From Orobanche coerulescens (taxonomy: Eukaryota; Streptophyta; Magnoliopsida; Lamiales; Orobanchaceae), in contig CM065814.1 of NCBI GenBank assembly GCA_033398695.1, positions 19,464,358 through 19,528,357 on the forward strand: a stretch of 64,000 nucleotides of DNA, written 5' to 3'. Each line of letters begins with the position of its first letter. The first letter of the stretch is position 1. Positions 11,490 to 22,639 of the stretch are shown here, piece after piece. The position numbers and the translations under genes are program-made. Under the pieces are notes generated by a model. It saw only the letters and a list, made by a program, of their open reading frames with translations, was not told the DNA's origin and did no database searches.

Positions 11490-12440
11490 TCCACGAAGGG
11501 ATGTAGAATTTACCATTGAACTGGAACCGGAGCTACACCAATTTCTAAGGCGCCATATCGTATGGCACCTCTTGAGATGTATGAACTGAAAAGCAACTGG
11601 AGGAGTTACTGGACAAAGGCTATATTCAGCCAAGCGTTTCGCCCTGGGGAGCGCCGGTTCTTTTTGTCCGAAAGAAGGATGGATCACTTCGACTGTGTAT
11701 CGACTATCGAGAGCTGAACAAGATGACGATTAAGAACAAATATCCGTTGCCACGGATTGATGATTTATTTGACCAGTTGCAAGGAGCAACAGTATTCTCT
11801 AAAATTGATCTGAGATCAGGATATCATCAGCTAAGGATTAAAGAATCAGATGTTCCGAAATCAGCGTTTAGAACTCGCTACGGACACTATGAGTTTGTAG
11901 TGATGCCGTTTGGTCTCACTAATGCACCTGCTGTATTCATGCAGTTGATGAACCGAGTGTTCATCGAATATTTGGATAAATTTGTGGTCGTGTTCATTGA
12001 TGACATTCTAGTGTATTCTAAGAACCCGGAAGAGCATGCACAGCATTTGCGGATTGTATTAGAACTTTTAAGAAGCGAGCAACTGTACGCCAAACTCTCT
12101 AAGTGTGAATTCTGGCTAAAGGAAGTAATGTTCCTCGGTCATGTGGTATCAGCTAAAGGAGTCGAGTAGATCCTCGAGAAGATTGAAGCGGTTTTGGATT
12201 GGAAGCCTCCTAAGAACGTGAAAGAAGTTCGAAGTTTCTTAGGACTTGCTTTGGGTATTATCGTCGGTTCGTGGAAGGATTTTCCAAAATTTCCCGTCCA
12301 CTTACTCGACTCTGAGAAAACTCAAAAGTTTGAGTGGAATGAGTTGTGTCGGAGTTAGCTTTGATGAATTGAAGAAGAGATTGGCAGCGACACCAATTCT
12401 TTCACTTCCACGAGGAACAGGAGGATTTATAGTTTACGGT
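11490..12440 (+). pseudogene. pol: B1 reverse transcriptase, frameshifted
   Basis: The longest open piece (11723-12169) runs from the [20 protein letters not shown] motif through [14 protein letters not shown] to the catalytic FIDDILVYS (about 11993-12016) and [10 protein letters not shown]. It stops because a single base is missing at about 12164 compared with B2 (GTCGAG for GTCCGAG). The upstream part (from the [10 protein letters not shown] region near 11500) is in another frame. The catalytic aspartates are present. Synthesises element cDNA in the family; here broken by at least three indels. Confidence 0.88.
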
Positions 12441-12790
12441 GATGCTTGAATCAAGGACTCGGATGCGTATTAATGCGGAATGACAAGGTGATCGCTTACG
12501 CGTCGCGGCAATTGAAACCTTATGAAGTTAATTACCCAACACATGATTTGGAGCTAGCGGCAGTAGTTTTTGCCTTGAAGATATGGAGGCATTATCTGTA
12601 CGGGACTCACTGTCAGATCTTTACGGATCACAAGAGTCTCAAATACATCTTCAGTCAGAAAGAGTTGAACATGCGGCAAAGGAGATGGTTAGAGCTGATT
12701 AAGGACTACGACTTGGAGATTTTGTATCATCCAGGCAAAGCGAATGTAGTGGCCGACGCCCTCAGCCGCAAGCCTGTTTCTATTCAGATG
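12440..12790 (+). pseudogene. pol: B1 RNase H
   Basis: Contains [55 protein letters not shown] and the ADALSRK end typical of gypsy RNase H. The start is damaged: the SDAS motif reads GDA followed by TGA (one base lost near 12447). Removes RNA from the RNA-DNA hybrid in intact relatives. Confidence 0.85.
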
Positions 12791-12944
12791 CTGGAGACTC
12801 TGACCTCCCAACTTAGCCTTCAACGAGAGATTATTCGAGAAGGAATTGAAGTATGGTTACAAAGAGTCCAAGGACAACTGTGCATGATGGAAATAACTTC
12901 ATCATTAACCGAAGAAATCAAATCTAGACAGCGGATGATCCTCG

Positions 12945-14329
12945 ATGATTCGGTTACGTGATGAAGTAATCAAGGGGAAGGCCCCCGGATTCGTAATCCA
13001 AGATGATGGAGTTTTGAGATTTCAGAACCGACTCTGTGTACCCGATGTCGATGTTCTGAAACAGACAATTATGAAGGAAGCTCATAGTTCGCCCTATTCT
13101 ATCCACCCGGGCACCAGTAAAATGTATAAGGACTTGAAACAGAATTTCTGGTGGGGCAACATGAAGAAAGATGTAACGGACTACGTTTCGAAATGCTTGA
13201 CTTGTCAGCAGGTTAAAATCGAGCATCAACGACCTGCCGGAATTTTGAAACCACTCCCGATTCCTGAATGGAAGTGGGAGGACATATCGATGGACTTTAT
13301 CACTAGTATGCCGAGAACCAAGACAGGAATGAACATGATTTGGGTGATAGTTGATCGTTTAACCAAATCAGCTCATTTTCTAAGCATCAAGGACACGTGG
13401 GGACCAGAATGGTTGGCACGAGTATTTATTTCAGAGGTAGTTCGATTGCATGGAACGCCGAAAACCATTGTTTCTGATCGAGACGGCCGTTTTGTGTCTC
13501 ATTTTTGGAAAGCAGTTCATAAGGCCTTGGGGACAGAATTGAACTTGATCTGACTTATCACCCGCAGACTGACGGACAATCCGAGAGGACCATTCAAACG
13601 GTGGAAGACATGCTAAGGGCTTGTGCCTTAGGTTGGTCAAACGATTGGGAAATTCATCTACCGTTGATTGAATTTACCTACAACAATAGTTGGCATGCTT
13701 CCAATAAGATGGCACCGTTTGAGGCATTATACGGGAGGAGATGTAGATCGCCCTTATGTTGGGACGACTCATCAGACTTAATCGGGATAGAACCAGAGTT
13801 GATCGTACAGACTCGAGAGAAGATAGCCTTGATTCGTGAGAGGCTGTTTACCGCCCAGAGTCACCAGAAATCTTACGCAGACATACGTCGTCGCCCTTTG
13901 GAGTTCAATACTGGAGACCACGTACTTTTAAAGGTTACTCCTACTCGGGGAATTTTCCGTTTTGGAAGAAGGGGAAAACTGAGTCCGAGATATATCGGAC
14001 CGTTCGAAATCCTTGAGAGAGTTGGAGAGTTGGCATACAGATTGGCATTACCGCCGTCATTGAGCCATGTTCATAACGTGTTCCACGTATCCCAATTACG
14101 GAAGTATATACCAGATCCTAGTCATGTCATTGATTTCGGCGAGATCGAAGTCGCTCAAGATGGCACGTTTGAAGAGAAACCGATCAGGATACTCGAGAGT
14201 CGAGTTAAGCAGTTGAGAAACAAACCGATCGCATTGGTCAAGGTTCAGTGGTCGCGCCACGGATTGGAAGAAGCCACTTGGGAAACAAGAAAGTATGAAG
14301 TCCATATATCCAGATTATTTTCGTCTTGA
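12945..14329 (+). pseudogene. pol: B1 integrase with C-terminal chromodomain
   Basis: The HHCC zinc domain is seen as AHSSPYSIHPG...KCLTCQQ (about 13078-13215). The catalytic core follows with SMDFITS (first Asp) and SDRDGRFVSHF (second Asp), then a frameshift at about 13545. The second frame (13601-14329) carries the glutamate region EIHLPLIEFTYNNSW. It then gives the GPFEILERVG linker and the chromodomain KPIRILESRVKQ...LVKVQW...LEEATWE near the end. The chromodomain places B1 in the chromoviruses; it is thought to guide integration to marked chromatin. The end at 14329 (TGA) is 22 bp before the polypurine tract. Confidence 0.9.
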
Positions 14330-14351
14330 GTTTGGGACGAAACTCCTTTTT

Positions 14352-14363
14352 AGTAGGAGAGTA
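14352..14363 (+). other. polypurine tract of B1
   Basis: AGTAGGAGAGTA directly before the 3' LTR start at 14364. Confidence 0.82.
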
Positions 14364-16676
14364 TGTAATATCCGGATTAATTACCGAGTATTTCACCTGT
14401 ATTTGAACCCTGTATTAGTTGGAATTGTGATATCAATAAGTGGAATATGGTATTTACCGTATTTGTATTTTCGTGCATGAGTATGGCGGATATTACTTGT
14501 CCCATACAAATACTCAATAATACAAATTATTGAGTATGTGCATATTATAAGTAAAGTAATCAATTATGGAGTTGGGTGGAGGCCGGCACATGGTCTGGGC
14601 AGCTTTTAATTATTAAGCACAGACTGACTTTGGAATCTAGCGTAGGAATTATTGAGCACGAGGGCCGAAACATTTTATAAAGGACGGACACCTCATTTCA
14701 TTTGGTTTTCATCTTCCTTCACTGTTCTTAATTTCTGGAAGTCAGAGGGTTTTCCTAACTCAAACACATTTAGACCACCCCCTTTTGTGAACTTTGAAGA
14801 TTGGGTGTCACCGGTGATTGATCATTGAAGTGGAGAAACATCCTGATCGCAAGCAAGCAACCGGAGTTGGATTCTACTTATTGCCTCGGTGTTTTCTTCA
14901 TCTTAAGGTATGTTAATACTAATTCCTACTTGGATTCGTGTTATCAAGGATATGATAGAAGTATCTTTGTCAAGATATGGAGTTCCACTGATAGAATCAT
15001 CCAAGCATCATCATGTTTTAGAAATTGGGATGTTTATACTTATGAATAAATCATCAGAGGTTATATCCTTCCATATAAGTTGGATTTGTTAGATGTTTTC
15101 TGGATATAATGATGATATTGGAATCTAACACATCAATCTTGGATCACCCAACTTCACCTGAGAATTTCGTATGTTCAGTTTTCTACCCAATACCCTACTG
15201 TCATCAACTAGGCGAGTCAAGTCGGCTGATCGGCGAGGTTGACTTCTGACTCGGCTGATCAGCGAGGATGACTCGGCTGATCAGCTAGGTTGACTCGGCT
15301 GATCAGAGAGGTTAACTAGGCTGATCAGCTAGGTTGACTAGGCTGATCAGCGAGGTTGACTTTTGACGTCGGCTGATCAACGAGGTGACTTTTGGGTCAT
15401 AACTTCTTCATACGAACTCGGATTCGGATGAATTTTATTTTAAAACGATCGTCTCGAGGTTGACTTTTGACTCGGCTGATCAGAGAGGTTGACTAGGCTG
15501 ATCAGCTAGGTTGACTAGGCTGATCAGCGAGGTTGACTTTTGACGTCGGCTGATCAGCGAGGTGACTTTTGGGTCATAACTTCTTCATACGAACTCGGAT
15601 TTGGATGAATTTTTTTTTAAAATGATCGTCTCGACGGGACTCGGCTGATCAGAGAGGTTGACTTTTGACTCGGCTGATCAGCGAGGTTGACTTTTGACTC
15701 GGCTGATCAGCGATGTTGACTTTTGACTCGGCTGATCAGCGAGGTGACTTTTGACTCGACTGATTAGGTTACATTTTATGAACTTCCGACCGTGATTTGG
15801 ATTATTAAATGTTAGTACGACTATAAATGAAATCTATATTACTTATTTTGTTAAGGTTCAAGCTTAGCAACGTGATTGATTGAAGGGGCGACCTTCGAGT
15901 GTTTCGTTTTCGTGGAAGTTTTGTTCTTGTCTTGGAATCGAGGCAAGTACCTTATTTGTTTTATGTATTGATGTTGTACATATTGTCGTGCGTGTATGTC
16001 GTTGTTGTATGTCCACCTCGTGTTGGTCGACAGATCATCGGGATCTATGCTAGCGTCATTGGATCATCGGACGGGTTTTTCCACCACGGGTTGGTCAGAC
16101 GGGATCATCGTGGGTTCTAGGCGATGAACGCTGGATCGTCGGAATTACCATGTGTTTGTTATGATATCATGTTGTGATTATCAGATGTGTATGTTACTTA
16201 TTGAGTTCTCGTAGGAGAAGACTCGTTGGTGTTTTTGTCAATTACGTATTATTATTTTACGTGAGATGTTGAATAATATGTTGTGGTACTTGTACTAGCA
16301 TCGTTGTGCTAACCCCTTCGGGGGTGAACATTTTGTTTATGTTCGGGATCCGGGAGAGCGGGAAACAACCACCGAGCCGCATGACGATGGGGGTGCGGTG
16401 ATGTTCTAGCCGGGTTTACTTGTGCATTTGTTTGTTAGTTATTTCAATAAGTACTCGAGTATGTAGTCGTTTTTGATAAATTTGAATTTGGTGATGTATT
16501 AATAATTTCTGTTGAACATTTGTATTTTCAGTATTTGGTCAGAACTGTTGTATCTTAATTCCGTTATTTCCATTCGTTAGTACCTTTTTATGCTTATTCA
16601 ATTCTTCAGCCTTGTAAATCCTTATGTAAAGGATTTACGGCGCTGTAATAGTCCCGAATATATTGGGGGTGTTACA
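14364..16676 (+). repeat. B1 3' LTR
   Basis: 2313 bp against 2311 bp for the 5' LTR and nearly identical by eye. Most differences sit at GG/CAG-rich spots. Contains the CTGATCAG array (about 15205-15765), AGGCAAGTAC (15941-15950) and the twin hairpin (16296-16324). Followed by the right target duplication TGTTC. Confidence 0.93.
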
Positions 16677-16681
16677 TGTTC

Positions 16682-18431
16682 TTCGTCGAATCGAAGTATA
16701 TTTCTTGATTTCCTTCGAGTTGACTTTTTGGGGGATTTGTCCCCGATCTCGTTTTTCATCCGTTTTCGATGGATCGATTATGGTTAAATGATGTTGTTAA
16801 ACATATTCTATGGATTGTATATCCATAATTCAACTTGGAATTCCGTTTTTGGGTTTTGACGGAACGAATCGTGTTCTTGGCCGTTTTGGGGGAAATCCTT
16901 GAACTTTCGTCATTTGTTCTTTGAATTCAGCGGCTTTGGGTCGTACTTTGGAATTCATTTTCGTTGTTATTGTTTTCGTTCGTAGTTCATTGTTGTGGAT
17001 TGTCGTTCGGTGGAGTCGGCGAGTTCGTAGTCGGTTCGTGCCAACCTACTTCGGCCGATTCTCCGCGTTGTGGTCATTCGAGGCAAGTACCTTGTCCATA
17101 CATTTCTTGTTTCATGGATATGATGATTGGTGATCGTCTTGGTTTGTTTGTTTGTTTGAAATGAGTTTTCAAAAGATTTGGTTAGCCTCGTTAAAGGCCT
17201 CTTTCAAAACCGAGTGTTTTGTGATTGGTGTGGTTCGTGAATGACTATGTGAATTCTATGTATATGCTTGGTGTTCATGTTGCACTTGGTATTGTGTGTG
17301 GACGTATATTATTTCATTTCGGTGCGTTGTGGATTGACGTGGTGTTTTGCTAAGTGTTTGATGCCTCTGGGCGAATTGTTTGAATATCCTTGATGTGATA
17401 TGTTATTTGTGTGAATGTGTGGATATGGTTGAAGGTCTACGGTGGCACATGGCATGTGATCATGTGGCGAGGATGCAACAAGTGATTGATCCAACCGTGA
17501 GAGCCTGAGATAATCTACGGTGGCACATGGCATGTGATCATGTGGCCAGGATGCAACAAGCGATTGATCCAACCGTGAGATGTGTGTGATTTGTTTCGCT
17601 AGCCAGCTCGGGAGGGTCCTTCGAGGCCTCGAGTGGGACGTCGGTGGTATCGTCCGGTCTGGCGATGCGCGTGCGTGATTATGTTTCGTTGATTTTACGT
17701 CCGTTGAGGACACGTGATGTTGGGCTCTGACCCTGTAAATTGTTGGTGATTTCCTATTTGCGAAAACAAAACCTTTGGGCTGTGACCCTATTGATTTTTG
17801 GAAAGAGAAGGATTTTATAATCCTAAATTGGTTTCTATTAAAACTCTCGATGGCATTTTAAACTGTTTTGTAAATTGTTTCCCTTATTTGCGATCTTTCG
17901 GTTTTGGAAATGTTTACTCAAACTCTTGCCTCGGGAAGTACTTTTCTTTACGTTTGGATCTTTGAGGATTCCTGATTATTATTGTTCTTGGAACTTGTAT
18001 TGTATGGCTCGTATTTTTGCACTTGTACTTGCACTAGCAAAAGCGGTGGAGTTTGCTAACCCAGTATTCGGGGGGTGGATGTCTGTTTTTGCATTCAGGT
18101 TTTGGAGCACAACACAGGGTCGGCACGAAGGATGATGAAAGATGATCGATACTAATCACATGAGGAACCGTACATCGTGTGTTGGTTCAATTGTACTTTA
18201 TTTTCCGTCGCTGTATTGTTCCCGTTGTACGGGTGTAGTTGTATTTTGTCCCCTGCGTGGGCATGAGTTGTATTTGAGCTGTATGTATTTGTGGAAAGAC
18301 CAAATCGGTCTACTGAGTCATTGTAGCCTTGAAGGCATTGTCGAGATGTTAAACGTCGTTACCAGCCTGGTAGATCCTCGAGGAGAGGGTCTACGGCGTG
18401 TAATATCCCTGAGTGGATTGGGGGTGTTACA
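16682..18431 (+). repeat. A1 3' LTR, second part
   Basis: Continues the LTR interrupted at 7170 and matches 1412-3158. Contains AGGCAAGTAC (17081-17090), the 78-bp tandem pair, and a twin hairpin (18034-18076). Ends GGGGGTGTTACA and is followed by AGCAA. Confidence 0.92.
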
Positions 18432-18763
18432 AGCAAAACTCCACTGTTTTGCTAGTGCAAGTATAAAATACAAATACAAGCCATACATAACAAACTCCAA
18501 GAACTTGATAATCGTGAACGTACTTCCCGAGATAAATCACTTGATCAAAACAGTTCAAATCATGAAAGGTGGGAATAAAACCCATATACCTCTAACAAAA
18601 CATTTATGATCCATTTAGGGACACATCCCAAAAGTCATTTTCCAAAATACAATTATGATAACATCACTCGGGGCCCACGACCCAATCATATCATTCCGGT
18701 CACAAAACTCGGGGTCCACGACCCAATCATACATATCAACATATTCCCAAGAATTATTCGCGT

Positions 18764-19160
18764 CCATGCTAGCAAACCACGAACCTCGGATGCTCCCGTG
18801 GGAACATACCCGAGTGAATAACCCGATGGGAAACCATACCAAATCAAATGTCTTCGTCACAAAAGTCACAATAATCATATTCATACATACGTTCATTGTT
18901 ATCCTGGCATCGCACTAACAAGCTACGAACTTCGGAGCCTCCACAAGACATACCCGATTGGACAATCCATGACACGTACATCACACAACCAAACCACAAC
19001 CTTAAGTTATCCCAGCATCGCACTAACAAGCTACGAACTTCGGAGTCCCCGCAAGACATACCCGGATTGGATGACCCCACAAGTTATCCCGGCATCGGGA
19101 TAGCAAGCCACGAACATCGGAGTCCCCGCAAGACATACCCGATTGGATAACCCTACAGTC
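18764..19160 (-). repeat. 65-110 bp tandem repeat in A2 LTR
   Basis: Three good copies start near 18899, 19007 and 19083, each with GCATCG...AAGC(T/C)ACGAAC...GACATACCCG. A poorer copy starts near 18764. Same position in the LTR as the 78-bp repeat of A1 but unrelated in sequence. Confidence 0.7.
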
Positions 19161-20139
19161 ACGCCCGACCCGTACTATCAAGGACGGATCCCGGAGATTC
19201 AACATCTTACCCGGTGGCACGTCACTTACATCAATCACATAGCAACAAGCAAATACCAATACCAAACAATACCAAGCACCACAACCTCCTTACAAAGGGG
19301 TACCAACTAATATCACACAACGTCGATATTTAGTGAACAAGTACACATATCAATACACAATCATCGGCAACTGATTACGGTCTACTATATTCCCGAAATA
19401 TGATTATAACATCTTCCAACATACGAAACTAACATACATGCTCTGAAAAAACATTTATTCACGAAGCTTACGAGTTCTCTTTTGAGAAAACTCTTTTATC
19501 GAGAATATACCAATCCTTTTTAACATTCATTAAAACCTTCAGATTACATATATAACCCACTACCGAATATTATGTCTACGAAACATGAAATGTATGGGCA
19601 AGATACTTGACTCGATACCACAAGCAACGGAACAACGAATGGACACGGTCGGGTAGCCCTCGAACTTCCAAAAATGACCAAGAAACTGGCAACCCCATGA
19701 ATACTACGAAAATAACACCAACACGAATCAATAACACTAATCGAAATCCGAATCGATCCTAAAAACAACAAGGATCTAAATGTTCTCAAAGAAATCAAGA
19801 ATCATTGTTCTGGGTGATATAAAATCAATAATTGAGTTACCAATCCAAATGTCACGGCTAAGACAACAAGAATACATAACCGATCGGATGAGATCGGGTA
19901 AGAATCACGAAGCAAAGGAAAAACCACCAATATTTCTCAATTAGGGTTCTTAGGAAGGAAATACTCTGATCCGAAATGAAAACCAGTTAGATGATGATAA
20001 TAACATGAAGGAAACTCACCAAGATGATGTTTGAAGATGGAGGTCGCTTCTGATATTCCTTAGAGACCCGTCCCATCGACCGGAAGTGAAGAAGAGAGAA
20101 AAAGAAAGAAAAATGGGAAAGGAAGCCTGCTGTCCAGCA

Positions 20140-20395
20140 TTTATACTGGGCAGTTATTAGTATGCGCTAAACACACTGCATTAGCGTGCGTTAACGGGAT
20201 CAATGCCCCAGAACACTCAGCCTGCAACACTATTAGCGTGTGTTAGCCAATATGCGTAACATGCACTAACGAGACTCCAGTCCCAACCCAGTAGCTCATG
20301 GACTATCTCTGGACTGCCAGTTAGTGTGTGCTACACACCCGGTAGCGCGCGCTAACAATGACACAGTAGCGCGCGCTACACGTGCGCTACACTAA
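20140..20395 (-). promoter_or_regulatory. TATA box and palindrome array, A2 LTR
   Basis: Reading the minus strand, sites such as TAGCGCGCGCTA (20353-20395) and TAGCGTGCGTTA (near 20181) precede TATAAAT at about 20140. Confidence 0.65.
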
Positions 20396-20629
20396 AATGA
20401 GTCAAAAACTCATGCAATGATCTGAAACGGAAATCAAACACGTGTCAACTCATGACACAACCATATGTGGTTCAACATTCCAAAAACATGGACAACGCTA
20501 ATCCGATAATATGCAGAAAAACTCAACGAAATTGGAACAAAAATCTCAGGTATTATAATTCAGACGTTACATTATGGAGTGTGAAGAGTCATATTCCAGA
20601 AGCTGAGTTCCCAACCTGCCTCATTTCAG

Positions 20630-20905
20630 CTGAGACCAAATATCAGCTGGGTTTTCAGGCTCCAAATATCAGCTAGGTTTTTCAAACACCAAAAGTCAGT
20701 TGAGTTTTTATCTTGAAAATATCAGGTGGGTTTTCCACTTCCAAATATCAGTTGGGTTTTTCTGAGCTGGGTTTTCGTCCACTAAAAAGTCAGCTGGGTT
20801 TGTAACCTTGGCTGATTGCAGGTGGGTTTTCAACCTTCAAAATATCAGGTTGGTTTCCAAACATGGCTGATTGCAGCTGGCTTTCCAACCTTCAAAATAT
20901 CAGGT
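20630..20905 (+). repeat. degenerate minisatellite AAATATCAGCTGGGTTTTC
   Basis: At least eight imperfect copies of a unit built around ATATCAGSTGGGTTTTC, spaced 20-45 bp. No reading frame persists. Followed by a short GC-rich patch (20905-20965). Origin unknown; it may belong to the copia LTR that ends at 21309. Confidence 0.7.
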
Positions 20906-20965
20906 GCCTGAGCCCGAGCCCGAGCTCGATCCGAGCCGAGCCGGACGGCGGGCGGGGGCGGCGCA

Positions 20966-21309
20966 CGTGTGGCCTTTGCATCGTTGGCCCATTACTGTAT
21001 ACTATTAGCTTGTTGAACTATCCATGCACCAATCTTACTAATAAACTAGTCAAGAAGGCTTTATTTTTTCAATGTGGGATAACTTTTCATACCCACTTTA
21101 ACTCTTCACCATTTCAATTAAATGACCAACTTTAATCATTTATTTATCACTCATCAGAAATCAGTTTTGAGAAAAATAAAATCCTACGTTCATCTTCTCG
21201 AAACGGATTCACAATCTCATATTTAATTCCCAAGAATTAAATATTTTATCATTATTAAATTAATTTAAAATGAGTCAAAACTCATTTTTTCTAAAACCAA
21301 TTTCCAACA
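20966..21309 (-). repeat. probable Ty1/copia LTR end (minus strand)
   Basis: Read on the minus strand an LTR starts TGTTGGAAATTGG at 21309. It is preceded by a purine tract (GTGGGGGAT, 21310-21318 reversed), the usual order PPT then 3' LTR. The left limit is uncertain. The 21310-21437 segment would be the 3' end of the copia interior; no copia coding sequence follows. Confidence 0.5.
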
Positions 21310-21437
21310 ATCCCCCACATGAGTGGAAATAAATACATGCATGAATGCAGACTCACATACCCAGTTTTCGTGAAACACTGCTGTATGGGGAAAGGTAGTT
21401 TGTGGCTTTGAACCTTCATATTCATTGTTGGAAATTC

Positions 21438-21632
21438 ACAGAACCAACAATCATAAGATTGCATGAACCGGTTCGGGGTTCATCAATACCGTGAATCGGA
21501 ACCAAACCATCTTAAAACGGATGATGCTTTCGATTTTAAAATGAATCGCGGTCAATGGTTAACCGAACCACGGTCAACAGTTCAAATCTGCCGGTTCGCC
21601 AATTCGAATCGAACTGCTGAACACCTCTACGT
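21438..21632. repeat. possible hAT-type MITE or repeat with GGTTCG motifs
   Basis: Rich in GAACCGGTTCGG-like sequence. The right end reads, on the minus strand, TAGAGGTGTTCAGCAGTTCG, resembling hAT terminal repeats. The matching left end is not clear. Confidence 0.3.
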
Positions 21633-21642
21633 ATGTGTATGA

Positions 21643-21800
21643 TTTTCGATATATACATATATATATATATATACACTCATATGTATATATTGTGTCTGTG
21701 TGTGTTTCTGAAATTCTGAGACAGGAGAAATTTTAAGAGAGAGTTGAGAGACAGGGATGAGGAAGAGAGAGAGAGAGGGAGTGAGAAATTTGAGTGAGGC
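21643..21800. repeat. AT, TG and GA microsatellites
   Basis: A (TA)n run at about 21650-21672, TG-rich sequence to 21710, and a GA run at about 21762-21790. Beyond it, 21800-22630 is AT-rich with no gene that I can support. Confidence 0.85.
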
Positions 21801-22639
21801 GGCCGACTCAATGGTTTTTAGTCTAGAAATATATATTTTCAGATCATGTGTTTACACCTAAGTTCCTTACTTTTAAACTAAAAATCCATTCTTAACTTCT
21901 TTGTGTTCACAATTATTTTCTCTGATATTAATCTTATTTTTTTATGTTTCTTCCGCCATTCATAAAATATATTTTTGATCCATAAATAAAGATTTCAAAT
22001 TTAAACTTCATATGATCAATTAAAGGCAATTAATGCGGTCTTTGATCTCCGCTTTTTCCTATTTATTTCATCATTATGAAATACAACTTCTATGACTGCA
22101 ACTTTTCGTCTTCCGCCGCTTTACTTTCACTCCAGTCGTTTACTTTTTCTTTTATTAAAATAACCAACCTGTTAATCATTAATGATAAATACTAACATAC
22201 ATAATGATGAGGATATTAAATATAGTTTTTACCTCATGCACATTAATACCCAACCCTTCATCTTCGGACCCCTATCTATTGCAACCTTCGACCTCCCAGC
22301 CCTTTCCCTCCCTAATTTTTTATTATTTTGGCCTTTATATTGTCCAGTATACAAATGACTAATTAACTCATTAACTATGAAAATGATGAAAACATTTAAT
22401 ACGTGTGATAACATTACATCAATTTTTTAAAAAAAGATTCTCAACCCTTCATCTTCTGTTTCCAAGTTATTCTATGGAATCTTATAAATATGTGTTGGTT
22501 GCGGATTTCATCATCTCTATCCTGTTCTTTGCAGTCACCTGTAGTATAAACACATATTTATAGATTAGCTTATTACAGATTAAGTATAACACAGCAGATT
22601 GCTTCACGAAGTTGAATGATTTGAATAAAAAATAGGATT

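Larger units (their letters stand above)
7171..16676 (+). mobile_element. B1: Tekay/Del-type Ty3/gypsy chromovirus
   Basis: Complete 9.5-kb element flanked by the duplication TGTTC (7166-7170, 16677-16681). Layout: 5' LTR 7171-9481, primer site 9487-9499, decayed gag, protease, reverse transcriptase, RNase H, integrase, chromodomain ending at 14329, polypurine tract, 3' LTR 14364-16676. The chromodomain after integrase and the order RT-RH-IN define a chromovirus. Numerous indels and stops make it non-coding. It sits in the 3' LTR of A1 in the same orientation. Confidence 0.93.
109..18431 (+). mobile_element. A1: LARD-type non-autonomous LTR retrotransposon, interrupted by B1
   Basis: A complete element bounded by TGTAATATCC and GGGGGTGTTACA. 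It has two LTRs of about 3.05 kb, a tRNA-Met primer site, a polypurine tract and a 2.7-kb internal region without gag-pol reading frames. The 5-bp duplication AGCAA flanks it. Without nested B1 it is about 8.8 kb. Long LTRs plus a non-coding interior fit the LARD class. It presumably depended on proteins of a Tekay-type relative, because its termini, primer site and 3' internal end resemble those of C1 and C2 (inference). The two LTRs are nearly identical outside the GC-rich block, so the insertion looks young. Confidence 0.88.
18432..20571 (-). repeat. A2 LTR, right part (minus strand)
   Basis: Continues the LTR broken at position 108. Read on the minus strand it starts TGTAACGTCTG at 20571 and holds a palindrome array (about 20153-20395), a TATA box near 20140-20145, the equivalent of the AGGCAAGTAC motif near 19598-19612 (changed), a tandem repeat (18764-19160) and half of the twin hairpin. 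It is clearly diverged from A1. No polypurine tract follows at 20572, so it is a solo LTR or a 5' LTR; the other end is outside the window. Confidence 0.75.
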
